A DNA stretch of 36,753 bases, from positions 1 through 36,753 of the IMG/VR virus record IMGVR_UViG_3300025086_000099; one strand, 5' to 3'. Within the stretch, counting starts at the first letter, position 1; each line of letters begins with the position of its first letter. The translations under genes and the position numbers were made by a program. Shown one piece after another: positions 1 through 5,945 of the stretch. The notes under the pieces were generated by a model. That model had not been told where the DNA came from, did not search any database, and saw only the letters and a program-made list of their open reading frames with translations. The stretch comes from a virus.

Positions 1-173
1 TTACAGCCATAGTAGGTTGACTGCAAACTAAGTTTCCAAACTGCTGCTTGCCTGTCATTCCATTATTGATATTCATATTCTGATTAATTATTGATGAATT
101 ACCTACAGCATTAGGTTGAGCCTGTACATTTGTATCGCCTTCGGCTCTTGCTTTATTACTGACTAAAGACAGA
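1..173. repeat. Terminal overlap, left copy (matches 36581-36753)
   Basis: These 173 bases match the last 173 bases of the window except at positions 11, 29, 35, 44 and 47. All five differences are silent in the minus-strand gene running through both copies. This fits a circularly closed metagenomic assembly whose two ends came from slightly different strains. It does not look like an exact packaged terminal repeat. Confidence 0.85.
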
Positions 174-211
174 CAAAGAAGTGATAACGCTAGTGGTCGT
201 AATCGAATCAT
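1..211 (-). CDS. Secreted protein of unknown function, N-terminal part (gene continues at 36580-36252)
   Basis: The start codon is the complement of 209-211. The frame stays open to base 1 and continues without a break into the minus-strand frame at the other end of the window, because 1-173 equals 36581-36753. The joined gene encodes about 179 residues. The first 23 residues form a signal peptide: basic start (MIRLRP), a Leu-rich core, then a cleavage box ending ARA before EG. The mature start is Asn/Gln-rich. It overlaps the end of the next upstream minus-strand gene by 56 nt in another frame, which suggests co-transcription. No function is recognised; it resembles small exported proteins of unknown role seen in marine cyanophages. 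The gene identity is firm, the role is open. Confidence 0.75.
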   Translation of the reverse strand, partial: MIRLRPLALSLLCLSLVSNKARAEGDTNVQAQPNAVGNSSIINQNMNINNGMTGKQQFGNLVCSQPTMAV

Positions 212-521
212 TCTGTGTAATTTTTTCAGTCATTTGATTAGCAGCCCTTGTAGTTATAGACAAAGACCAATCGCTAGTTACAGTTTTTGGTGTAAATATT
301 GCATCTGAATGAGCTATACCACCACTAGAAGCACTTGTAACCTCTATGTTTGAAGCTTCCCAAGAATTTATTGCAGCCCCATATTTCTCAGTCACTACCG
401 AGCGGGTTATTGTCTGAGTAGTATTCTCTGTACGGTTACTAGAACCAGTAGTCCAAGAAGGCACTCCATTGGCATATACAGGACTAAACAAAAATAAAGA
501 CAGCAATAATAGCTTTTTCAT
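156..521 (-). CDS. Small secreted protein of unknown function
   Basis: Encodes 121 residues. Residues 1-17 are a clear signal peptide: MKK, a run of Leu/Phe, and a VYA cleavage box before NG. The mature part is rich in Ser and Thr, has no cysteine, no further membrane segment and no motif I can name. It is the middle gene of a three-gene minus-strand block: its start overlaps the stop of the 126-residue membrane protein by 4 nt (ATGA), and its end overlaps the start of the 179-residue secreted protein. The chained overlaps argue that all three are real and co-transcribed. Export to the periplasm or outer surface is likely; the role is unknown. Confidence 0.7.
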   Translation of the reverse strand: MKKLLLLSLFLFSPVYANGVPSWTTGSSNRTENTTQTITRSVVTEKYGAAINSWEASNIEVTSASSGGIAHSDAIFTPKTVTSDWSLSITTRAANQMTEKITQNDSITTTSVITSLSVFSQ

Positions 522-898
522 TTTTTATCAGTATCTAAGGTTAATTTTAAAGGAGTTTCAATACGAACGAGTTGTGTTTTACCTAACACTTCCTGTAACT
601 CAGCCTTTACGTTAGTACCATTCTTACCTTTCTCACCACCTTTTTGTGTAATAGAAGCTCCAAAACTACTAGCAAGCCCTACAAAAACCGAAGCGATAAA
701 AGTTGGATCTATTTTCTGCTGCGGTATTCCTAGTTTTGACAGATCTAAGTACGATAATGACAACATTGCTGTAGCCCAGGTCAACAAAATCAGTCTGACC
801 CCTAGTGATACCAATTCAAATTGCTCCTCTCTGCAAGGTACAGCTTCTTGTAATTTGAACCATACACTTTTCTTTTGTTCTTTTGGTTGTTCTGCCAT
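518..898 (-). CDS. Two-helix membrane protein, holin-like topology
   Basis: Encodes 126 residues. A charged N-terminus (residues 1-28) is followed by two hydrophobic segments at about 29-51 and 64-83, then a hydrophilic charged C-terminal tail. Small size, two helices and a charged tail match class II holin topology, but no sequence motif proves it. It is the first gene of the minus-strand block, followed by two signal-peptide proteins, so the block deals with the cell envelope. Alternatives are a superinfection-exclusion or other envelope protein. The start codon at 896-898 faces a 108-nt gap shared with the divergent plus-strand genes. Confidence 0.65.
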   Translation of the reverse strand: MAEQPKEQKKSVWFKLQEAVPCREEQFELVSLGVRLILLTWATAMLSLSYLDLSKLGIPQQKIDPTFIASVFVGLASSFGASITQKGGEKGKNGTNVKAELQEVLGKTQLVRIETPLKLTLDTDKK

Positions 899-904
899 AA
901 ATGA

Positions 905-957
905 ATAACTACCTAAGTATGGGGAGATAGCGTTATAGGCTAATCATAGGTAGTTAT
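905..957. promoter_or_regulatory. Inverted repeat between divergent gene blocks
   Basis: An 11-bp perfect inverted repeat, ATAACTACCTA at 905-915 and TAGGTAGTTAT at 947-957, has a 31-base spacer. It sits in the only gap (899-1006) between the minus-strand envelope block and the plus-strand packaging genes. It could be a protein-binding site, or a hairpin limiting transcription into the opposite block. There is no U-tract on either side, so a plain terminator is less likely. I see no convincing -35/-10 pair in the gap. Confidence 0.5.
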
Positions 958-1006
958 GGCAAACTTAACAAATCTTGGTATGTTTGGAAAGTAACACATT
1001 ACTTTT

Positions 1007-1171
1007 ATGTTAAAGATTTTAAAACCAATACTGCTAAAATTCTTCTCTACGACTGCTGTTAAGAGGTTAGTAGTGGACTTGCTTCGTGCAATTTGTAAGC
1101 AGACCTCAAATACATTGGACGATAAAGCTGTAGATATGTTGGAGTATCAATTATTTCCCAAACAGAACTAA
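1007..1171 (+). CDS. Small hypothetical protein upstream of the terminase genes
   Basis: A 54-residue frame beginning ATGTTAAAG, ending with TAA at 1169-1171; the final A is also the A of the next ATG (TAATG). The N-terminal half is hydrophobic with interspersed Lys/Arg (LKPILLKFF, LVVDLLRAI), so it looks amphipathic rather than a clean membrane helix. The C-terminal half has an acidic DDKAVDMLE segment. In T7 the holin gene 17.5 occupies this place, between tail fibre and small terminase, so a lysis role is possible by position only. No Shine-Dalgarno sequence is visible. Confidence 0.55.
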   Translation: MLKILKPILLKFFSTTAVKRLVVDLLRAICKQTSNTLDDKAVDMLEYQLFPKQN

Positions 1172-1470
1172 TGAAAGATAAAGACTTCTTTCATATACTT
1201 CTAGGTGAACCACCACCAGAAGTAGAGTTTGAGATTGAACTAAAGATTAGAGAAGTAAATCAACTACCTGATTCTCTATTAAGACAACATTGCTCTGATC
1301 TTGTGAGACACTCAAGACTACAAGACCTATTGCTTACTGCTGCTCTTACTCGTATGTCAGAATCAGAAAGCAAATGCTTTAGAGCAGAACAAAAGCTTCA
1401 TAAATATAAACAAGGTAATATTTTCAATAAGATTCACTATGTCTTGTTTGGCAAAAGACCTAAAAAGTGA
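1171..1470 (+). CDS. Hypothetical protein
   Basis: Encodes 99 residues, mostly charged and predicted helical, with no signal peptide or membrane segment. The middle contains a helical stretch around LRQHCSDLVRHSRLQDLLLTAALTR. The start is fixed by TAATG overlap with the preceding gene, and 28 nt separate it from the small terminase gene. I do not recognise a family. Its place in the packaging block suggests a role in DNA packaging or lysis, by position only. Confidence 0.6.
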   Translation: MKDKDFFHILLGEPPPEVEFEIELKIREVNQLPDSLLRQHCSDLVRHSRLQDLLLTAALTRMSESESKCFRAEQKLHKYKQGNIFNKIHYVLFGKRPKK

Positions 1471-1498
1471 TTATATTAATTCATAAATACAGCTAACT

Positions 1499-1720
1499 AT
1501 GGATAAGAATTTTAAATTATTAGAACAGTTACATCTAGTCTTAGCTCAAGAATTATTAGACAAAGTTAAAAGTGGAGAAGCAAAGGCAGGGGATCTAAAT
1601 GTAGCTAGACAGTTCCTTAAAGATAATGGTGTTGAATGTATTCCTGTAGAAAAGAATCCTATGGAAGAACTAATGTTAAATTTACCAGACTTAGATGCTG
1701 TACCTTTAGCTGATTTATGA
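1499..1720 (+). CDS. Terminase small subunit (T7 gp18-like)
   Basis: Encodes 73 residues, close to the length of T7 gp18 (89). It carries the pattern typical of small phage maturases of this group: an N-terminal helix (LLEQLHLVLAQELLDKV), then SGEAKAGDLNVARQFLKDNG, then a short acidic tail. The small subunit binds phage DNA and loads the large terminase during packaging of concatemeric DNA. It lies two genes upstream of the large subunit, as in T7, and its stop overlaps the next ATG (ATGA). The call rests on motif and synteny. Confidence 0.75.
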   Translation: MDKNFKLLEQLHLVLAQELLDKVKSGEAKAGDLNVARQFLKDNGVECIPVEKNPMEELMLNLPDLDAVPLADL

Positions 1721-1869
1721 ATTGTTTAAATTGTAAAGCTGAATTAGTTTGGGGTGGAGATCATGATGCAGAAGACGATAGCGAATATTCAATTATAACT
1801 AATTTTTCTTGTAAAAAATGTAATTGTTATGTAGAAGTCTATCTTCCAAAAAATGCAGCCATTACCTAA
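1717..1869 (+). CDS. Small zinc-ribbon protein
   Basis: A 50-residue frame starting in the ATGA overlap with the small terminase stop and ending 17 nt inside the large terminase gene. It has two CxxC pairs, Cys3/Cys6 and Cys32/Cys35, plus an acidic linker (GGDHDAEDDSE) between them, as in a minimal zinc ribbon. The chained overlaps with both terminase genes support it as a real gene. Its role may be linked to packaging, but there is no direct evidence for that. Confidence 0.65.
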   Translation: MNCLNCKAELVWGGDHDAEDDSEYSIITNFSCKKCNCYVEVYLPKNAAIT

Positions 1870-3574
1870 AAAACTACAAGACTTTAGATATTTCTTAATC
1901 GTTACCTGGAGACATCTAAACCTACCAGACCCTACACCAGTTCAGTTAGACATAGCTGAATACCTACAATATGGTGCTAGACGTAAGATCATACAGGGAT
2001 TCAGAGGTGTAGGTAAGAGTTGGATTACTTCTACATACGTTGTGTGGAGACTTCGTATGAATCCACAGCTTAAATTCTTAGTTGTCTCAGCCAGTAAAGA
2101 CAGAGCAGATAATTTTACTACCTTCACTATGCGTCTTATAAACGAGATGCCTATACTATCTGATTTGATCCCCAGAGATGACCAGAGAAACAGTAAGGTA
2201 AGTTTTGATGTAAGACCAGCACAAGCCGATCATGCACCCTCCTGTTCGTCCAGAGGGGTCTTAGGGCAGATGTCTGGTGCTAGGGCTGATGAAGTTATAG
2301 CTGATGACGTAGAAGTTCCTAATAATTCCTTTACTCAACCTATGAGAGATAAGTTATCGGAAGCTGTAAAAGAATTTGAAGCAATACTAAAACCAAATGG
2401 CAAGATTACCTTTCTCGGTACACCACAAGTAGAAAATTCTGTATATCTAACCTTAGAAGAAAGAGGATATGAAACTAGAATCTGGACTGCACGTTATCCA
2501 GAACTAAAAAACAACTACGGAGATAGACTTGCTCCCAAGATCCAGAAAGAACTCCTGGAAGGTCTTGTAAAGCCTAAAGATCCTGTAGATCCTATAAGGT
2601 TCTCTGCACAGGATCTAATGGAACGTGAAGCTTCCTACGGACGTTCTGGATTTAACCTTCAATTCCAACTGGACACCACCCTTTCAGACCAAGATAGATA
2701 CCCATTAAAGATAAACGACCTGGTAATTGCTTCCATCAACAAAGAATTTGCACCAGAAAAAGTTATCTGGTCTAATAATCCCGAATATGTAATACAAGAT
2801 CTTCAATGTGTAGGCTTCAATGGTGACAGATTTTACCGACCTGCACAGGAATTTGGTGACTTCATAGAATATACAGGTTCAGTTATGTTCGTTGACCCAT
2901 CAGGAAAGGGAAAGGACCAGACCGCTATAAGCTGCGTGAAGATGCTTAATGGTAATTTATACGTTACTGAGTGTTTAGGACTGTCTGGGGGCTATACAGA
3001 CCCTGTTCTGGATAAAATATCAAGACTAGCTAAAGAAAATAATATTAATACTATCCTTATTGAACAAAACTTTGGTGGTGGAATGTTTGCTGAACTACTA
3101 AAACCTTTCATCTCACGCATACACCCTTGCAAAATTGAAGACATCAGAAACAACAAGACCAAAGAATTACGCATAATTGATACCCTAGAACCTGTTATGA
3201 ACTCTCACCGACTAATAATTGACCGCAAAGTGATAGAAAAAGACTTCCGTTCCAACCCTCAAGAGACTCCAGAACGTAGATTAAAACTTCAACTTGTCTA
3301 TCAGCTATCACGAATCTCTCGCCACAGAGGTTCTTTAGTTCACGATGACCTCGTAGATTCCCTCGCAGGGGCAGTAGCCTACTGGACTGACTATATGGCT
3401 CAAAATGAAGACCTAAACATGGCTAGAAGGCAAGATGAACTTCTTTCAATACATACAGATAACTGGAACTCTCTCTTCAATAACACTATCTCTCAGTCCG
3501 CTATGGGTATGAACTCTCAACAGATAAGAAATTCTAATGTATCTACCGATGGATTTATAAGTGACGCTTATTAA
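1853..3574 (+). CDS. Terminase large subunit (T7 gp19-like)
   Basis: Encodes 573 residues, close to T7 gp19 (586). It is the ATP-driven motor and nuclease that packs DNA through the portal and cuts concatemers. The N-terminal ATPase shows Walker A GFRGVGKSW (49-57) and a Walker B with acidic pair VIADDVE (148-154). A later LGTP (188-191) fits the coupling motif. The C-terminal RNase H-like nuclease shows FVDPSGKGKD (346-355), a Glu at about 404 (ILIEQ) and HDDLVDSLA (497-505), supplying the acidic metal ligands. It is the last gene before the 486-base non-coding region. In T7 the right genome end follows gene 19. Confidence 0.95.
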   Translation: MQPLPKKLQDFRYFLIVTWRHLNLPDPTPVQLDIAEYLQYGARRKIIQGFRGVGKSWITSTYVVWRLRMNPQLKFLVVSASKDRADNFTTFTMRLINEMPILSDLIPRDDQRNSKVSFDVRPAQADHAPSCSSRGVLGQMSGARADEVIADDVEVPNNSFTQPMRDKLSEAVKEFEAILKPNGKITFLGTPQVENSVYLTLEERGYETRIWTARYPELKNNYGDRLAPKIQKELLEGLVKPKDPVDPIRFSAQDLMEREASYGRSGFNLQFQLDTTLSDQDRYPLKINDLVIASINKEFAPEKVIWSNNPEYVIQDLQCVGFNGDRFYRPAQEFGDFIEYTGSVMFVDPSGKGKDQTAISCVKMLNGNLYVTECLGLSGGYTDPVLDKISRLAKENNINTILIEQNFGGGMFAELLKPFISRIHPCKIEDIRNNKTKELRIIDTLEPVMNSHRLIIDRKVIEKDFRSNPQETPERRLKLQLVYQLSRISRHRGSLVHDDLVDSLAGAVAYWTDYMAQNEDLNMARRQDELLSIHTDNWNSLFNNTISQSAMGMNSQQIRNSNVSTDGFISDAY

Positions 3575-3585
3575 AGCCTTGTATA

Positions 3586-3611
3586 GGAGAGATAAAGGTT
3601 CGTTCCTCTCC
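3586..3611 (+). terminator. Hairpin after the terminase gene
   Basis: GGAGAG (3586-3591) pairs with CTCTCC (3606-3611) across a 14-base loop, 11 bases after the terminase stop. There is no U-tract, so termination by the hairpin alone is doubtful. It may instead stabilise an mRNA end or mark the packaging region. Confidence 0.35.
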
Positions 3612-3612
3612 C

Positions 3613-3660
3613 ACACTAAGGATTACACTTAAGAATACACTTAAGAATACACTAAGGGGG
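3613..3660 (+). repeat. Four tandem 12-bp repeats near the presumed genome end
   Basis: Units start at 3613, 3625, 3637 and 3649. The two central units are identical (ACACTTAAGAAT) and the outer two begin ACACTAAGG. T7 carries comparable short repeat arrays next to its terminal redundancy, so this array may mark the packaging end. Confidence 0.7.
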
Positions 3661-3808
3661 GTTCTTTGATTGCCTGCTGCATGATCCTCACTACCCTAAA
3701 AATATTTAGGAACAAAAATTTGAAGGGGTTTACGAATATGTCGATTGCAAGTTTTACCCGTAGCCCTTGCAAAAATCCACAAAAAAGGTAGTTTTATAAG
3801 CAAAACCA

Positions 3809-3837
3809 TTGATATAACTAGGATTTCATAATATATC
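3809..3837 (+). promoter_or_regulatory. Candidate host sigma-70-type early promoter
   Basis: TTGATA (3809-3814) and TATATC (3832-3837) are separated by 17 bases, upstream of the early genes in the region where T7 keeps its host-read promoters. The -10 match is imperfect and the region is AT-rich, so this is weak. Confidence 0.25.
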
Positions 3838-4018
3838 TTATATTATTTATGGGGTATTTGGTCAATTCTTTTGATTGACTATGTATATTTCTAAGTAATC
3901 GCTAGGGGGGTATATATTACAAAATGTTAAGTTGGATTTCATAAGTGATACTAAGGGGTTAGGGGAAAGTTTCTATTGAAGCCTTGCAGTTGGCAACAGT
4001 ATATGTCATGATGTCTAC

Positions 4019-4035
4019 ATCGGATTCAAACCGAT
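4019..4035 (+). promoter_or_regulatory. Leader hairpin before the first early gene
   Basis: ATCGG (4019-4023) pairs with CCGAT (4031-4035) over loop ATTCAAA, followed by an A/C-rich unpaired leader ending TAAGAACCACA before the ATG. It resembles the downstream hairpin of the four early competing-hairpin modules that follow, but I find no upstream competitor arm. A smaller hairpin TTGC/GCAA lies at 3984-3996. Confidence 0.4.
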
Positions 4036-4060
4036 CAACCAAACCAAACTAAGAACCACA

Positions 4061-4255
4061 ATGCAAACAATTAAAGTATCTACAAGATCAGCTTATGGTC
4101 AAACTTATGTAGATGTTATTGATGACAAAACTAGAGGGGCTTTACAGTCTTTAACAGGCAACTCAACTCTTACTCAAAACAATATCAACTCTTTGAAAGT
4201 CCTAGGCTTTAACTTTGAGTTAGTCCAGGACAAACCACAAGACATTAGTTTTTAA
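4061..4255 (+). CDS. Small early protein of unknown function
   Basis: Encodes 64 residues. No motif, membrane segment or cysteine pattern is recognised; the middle is Thr/Asn/Gln-rich. It is the first gene after the long non-coding region, so probably among the first expressed. It has an A/C-rich leader without Shine-Dalgarno sequence that ends in the TAAGAACCAC box shared by several early genes. The stop is followed at once by a competing-hairpin module. Confidence 0.55.
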   Translation: MQTIKVSTRSAYGQTYVDVIDDKTRGALQSLTGNSTLTQNNINSLKVLGFNFELVQDKPQDISF

Positions 4256-4256
4256 C

Positions 4257-4308
4257 GATTCCTTAAAGCCTTTAGCTAGGCTTTAAAGAGTCCTTAAACC
4301 GAGACTCT
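4257..4308 (+). promoter_or_regulatory. Competing-hairpin RNA module A (upstream of the gene at 4337)
   Basis: Structure 1: GATTC (4257-4261) pairs with GAGTC (4288-4292), enclosing an inner stem 4263-4271 with 4278-4286. Structure 2: AGAGTC (4287-4292) pairs with GACTCT (4303-4308). The 4288-4292 segment cannot be in both. The U4259-G4290 wobble forms only in plus-strand RNA. Modules B, C, D and E have the same design with different stem sequences. It sits just after one stop codon and 28 bases before the next ATG, as expected for a leader switch or processing site. Confidence 0.55.
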
Positions 4309-4336
4309 ACAAACCAAAACCAAATTAAGAACCATT

Positions 4337-4915
4337 ATGACCACTTTGTTAAGTGTTGAAGAAACAAACAAACTAAGCATTTCTAAACAGATTGAAGCTT
4401 TAACAATGAAAACATTAGACCGAGATAGAGAAGATCTAGCAGAGTTTAAAAAGATCATTGAATTTTTAAAACCTTACGAAGGAAAGAAACTAACTAAAAC
4501 AGTATTAAGGAAACTTAATATATTTTTAGATAGACCTTATACAAAAACTGAGCATGGGGAATGTATGAATAGTAAAGGTTATTTTTCCAGGCAGATATGC
4601 CAGGATTCATGTTCTTATATCGAACGCTTAGACTATTCAAACTCAGGCGGTAGGCAAGGATTAAGCATACTTTTAAGTCAGTCTGAAAAATGCCCAGTAA
4701 TAAATATTAATTTTATTATTGAAGAAAATCCTTATTATTCTAAAACACTACAAAAGAACATAGGCAAGGCAACAAGTCTTTTAAGTTATCGCAAGCATAG
4801 AGAACTTGCGAAAAGATGGGAAAGATTAAACAATGCTATGTATGAATATAGACAGTTGTTAGATCAATTCCCAAACAAATACGCTTTAAAAGAATTAGGC
4901 CTTGAATCTTATTGA
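4337..4915 (+). CDS. Early protein of unknown function
   Basis: Encodes 192 residues, the longest of the small early genes. It is charged and predicted mostly helical, with four Cys in the middle, three of them clustered (ECMNSKG, QICQDSC), but no clear zinc-binding pattern and no signal or membrane segment. The ATG follows the recurring TTAAGAACCA leader box, and there is no Shine-Dalgarno sequence. It is flanked on both sides by competing-hairpin modules. No family is recognised. By position it may be a host-takeover protein; that is inference only. Confidence 0.6.
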   Translation: MTTLLSVEETNKLSISKQIEALTMKTLDRDREDLAEFKKIIEFLKPYEGKKLTKTVLRKLNIFLDRPYTKTEHGECMNSKGYFSRQICQDSCSYIERLDYSNSGGRQGLSILLSQSEKCPVININFIIEENPYYSKTLQKNIGKATSLLSYRKHRELAKRWERLNNAMYEYRQLLDQFPNKYALKELGLESY

Positions 4916-4917
4916 AT

Positions 4918-4965
4918 CTTTCCAGGTGGGCTGTTAAGCCTACCTTGAAAGGCTCTCAACCTTTC
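4918..4965 (+). promoter_or_regulatory. Competing-hairpin RNA module B (upstream of the gene at 4998)
   Basis: CTTTC (4918-4922) pairs with GAAAG (4947-4951) around an inner 9-bp stem, AGGTGGGCT (4924-4932) with AGCCTACCT (4937-4945), loop GTTA. Alternatively GAAAGG (4947-4952) pairs with CCTTTC (4960-4965). The G-U pair inside the inner stem indicates function as plus-strand RNA. It lies between the stop at 4915 and the ATG at 4998. Confidence 0.6.
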
Positions 4966-4997
4966 ACTTACAAACCTTATTAAGAACCACTAAACAA

Positions 4998-5201
4998 ATG
5001 TTAAATACTACAATGTATAACTTCTTAGATGCTCGCTATCAAGTCCACAAAGTCTTTTGTGGACATGAAAAAGCAATGTATCAAAGTTTATTTTGTGACG
5101 AGCTACTAGGTTTTTCTGATACACAAGCTGAAGCCGAATGTAATTGTTATCAACATAGGCTTAACTTCTATAAAGAATTAGAAGAAGGCTTTAAGTCATG
5201 A
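4998..5201 (+). CDS. Small early protein of unknown function
   Basis: Encodes 67 residues with four Cys and three His spread along the chain (VFCGHE, LFCDE, AECNCYQHR), so metal binding is possible but no standard motif is met. A second in-frame ATG at 5013 could be the real start. The A/C-rich leader carries the TTAAGAACCAC box. Its stop overlaps the next ATG (ATGA), so the two are translated together. Function unknown. Confidence 0.55.
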   Translation: MLNTTMYNFLDARYQVHKVFCGHEKAMYQSLFCDELLGFSDTQAEAECNCYQHRLNFYKELEEGFKS

Positions 5202-5362
5202 GTAAATCAAAATACATTTACAGGACTTATGACGAGTCAAGTATTGATGGCATTAAGAAAGCCGATAGAGAACATAACAGGCTTATTAACTTAGGTTATA
5301 GAGTAAGCCATACATCATGTAGTCCTTTTACTGCATATATGACTTACGAGTTATGTTCTTAG
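5198..5362 (+). CDS. Small early protein of unknown function
   Basis: Encodes 54 residues, starting in the ATGA overlap with the preceding stop and ending just before competing-hairpin module C. It is basic at the start and rich in Tyr and Ser (five Tyr before residue 51). No motif recognised. Support comes from the translational coupling, the clean start and stop, and codon use like its neighbours. Confidence 0.55.
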   Translation: MSKSKYIYRTYDESSIDGIKKADREHNRLINLGYRVSHTSCSPFTAYMTYELCS

Positions 5363-5365
5363 ATT

Positions 5366-5414
5366 CTTTCTCAGAGGGCTTTATAGCCCTCTCTGAAAGG
5401 CTCTTAAACCTTTC
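5366..5414 (+). promoter_or_regulatory. Competing-hairpin RNA module C (upstream of the gene at 5442)
   Basis: CTTTC (5366-5370) pairs with GAAAG (5395-5399) around AGAGGGCT (5373-5380) with AGCCCTCT (5385-5392). Alternatively GAAAGG (5395-5400) pairs with CCTTTC (5409-5414). Compared with module B, the outer and competing arms are the same but the inner stem differs on both sides and still pairs, which is compensatory change. Confidence 0.6.
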
Positions 5415-5441
5415 ACTTGTAAACGTAACTATTAACCACAA

Positions 5442-5606
5442 ATGATTGTATTAGAAATCCTATTAACAGTAGGTGTAGTTGTACTTTTTGCTGAGCTTGC
5501 AGACCGGTTTGACAGGTATGCAAGACATCACAAGTTAGTACAAAACAAAAGAGATAGAAAGCCTAAGACCTTAGAAGGTGAATTTATTCCAGGATTTCAC
5601 GATTAG
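5442..5606 (+). CDS. Small early membrane protein
   Basis: Encodes 54 residues. Residues 1-19 are a hydrophobic helix (MIVLEILLTVGVVVLFAEL), followed by a strongly basic stretch (ARHHKLVQNKRDRKPK), so the protein is probably anchored with its C-terminus in the cytoplasm. The leader follows module C and ends ATTAACCACAA before the ATG. No family recognised. Phage early membrane peptides of this size often act on host envelope enzymes, but nothing here shows that. Confidence 0.55.
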   Translation: MIVLEILLTVGVVVLFAELADRFDRYARHHKLVQNKRDRKPKTLEGEFIPGFHD

Positions 5607-5661
5607 TAGTCCTTAAAATTCCGTAGGCCAAAGTTAGTCAGCTTATTTTATAAAAGAATTA

Positions 5662-5732
5662 GGTTGACTTTCCTTTTATTCTTTGGCATACTTATATATA
5701 GGTATGTCAACCCTTAAAAGTCGTTTGACTTT
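5662..5732 (+). promoter_or_regulatory. Competing-hairpin RNA module D (upstream of the gene at 5766)
   Basis: GACTTT (5666-5671) can pair with AAAGTC (5717-5722), enclosing an inner stem GCATACTT (5686-5693) with AGGTATGT (5700-5707). The same AAAGTC can instead pair with GACTTT (5727-5732) over loop GTTT. A further alternative is GGTTGAC (5662-5668) with GTCAACC (5706-5712). Two wobble pairs in the inner stem form only in plus-strand RNA. Same logic as modules A-C, with new stem sequences. Confidence 0.5.
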
Positions 5733-5765
5733 ACCACTAACCAAATTCTAGGAGCCACAAAGCAC

Positions 5766-5933
5766 TTGAAAAGAAAAACTTATCAGACTGTATGGGAATT
5801 AGAGTCTATTTATATCAGAGCTTGCAGAGTTGCAGGCATAAATCCTGATATTGAATCTTATAAAGACCTTGATAATAAAGAAACTATTGTCATTCTTAAA
5901 AGATTAATTGTAAAAACTATCACCAACATTTAA
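5766..5933 (+). CDS. Small early protein, TTG start
   Basis: Encodes 55 residues from a TTG codon, supported by a TAGGAG Shine-Dalgarno-like sequence at 5749-5754 that its neighbours lack. The frame is closed by TAA, directly followed by the AAAGGAGA of the next gene. The protein is basic and probably helical (TVWELESIYIRACRVAG, ETIVILKRLIVK). No family recognised. Confidence 0.5.
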   Translation: MKRKTYQTVWELESIYIRACRVAGINPDIESYKDLDNKETIVILKRLIVKTITNI

Positions 5934-5945
5934 AGGAGAATCACA

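Larger units (their letters stand above)
3575..4060. other. Long non-coding region, probable location of genome ends and early promoters
   Basis: 486 bases without a credible gene, between large terminase and the first small early gene. It holds a hairpin (3586-3611), four 12-bp tandem repeats (3613-3660), an 11-bp direct repeat GGATTTCATAA (3821-3831 and 3934-3944), several G-runs and AT-rich stretches with -10-like hexamers. In T7 the physical ends, short repeat arrays beside the terminal repeat, and host-read early promoters all lie between gene 19 and the first early gene. By analogy the circular map should be opened here. The exact ends cannot be read from the sequence. Confidence 0.6.

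Noticed and set aside
1-173. Packaged direct terminal repeat
   Set aside because: The copies differ at five sites, lie inside a gene far from the terminase end of the map, and all differences are silent, which fits an assembly overlap.
4015-4045. tRNA T-arm-like sequence (ATCGG, loop ATTCAAA, CCGAT) that might be part of a tRNA or an attachment site
   Set aside because: The loop is out of register for a T-loop and no acceptor, D or anticodon arms are nearby; it fits better as a leader hairpin like the downstream hairpins of the early modules.
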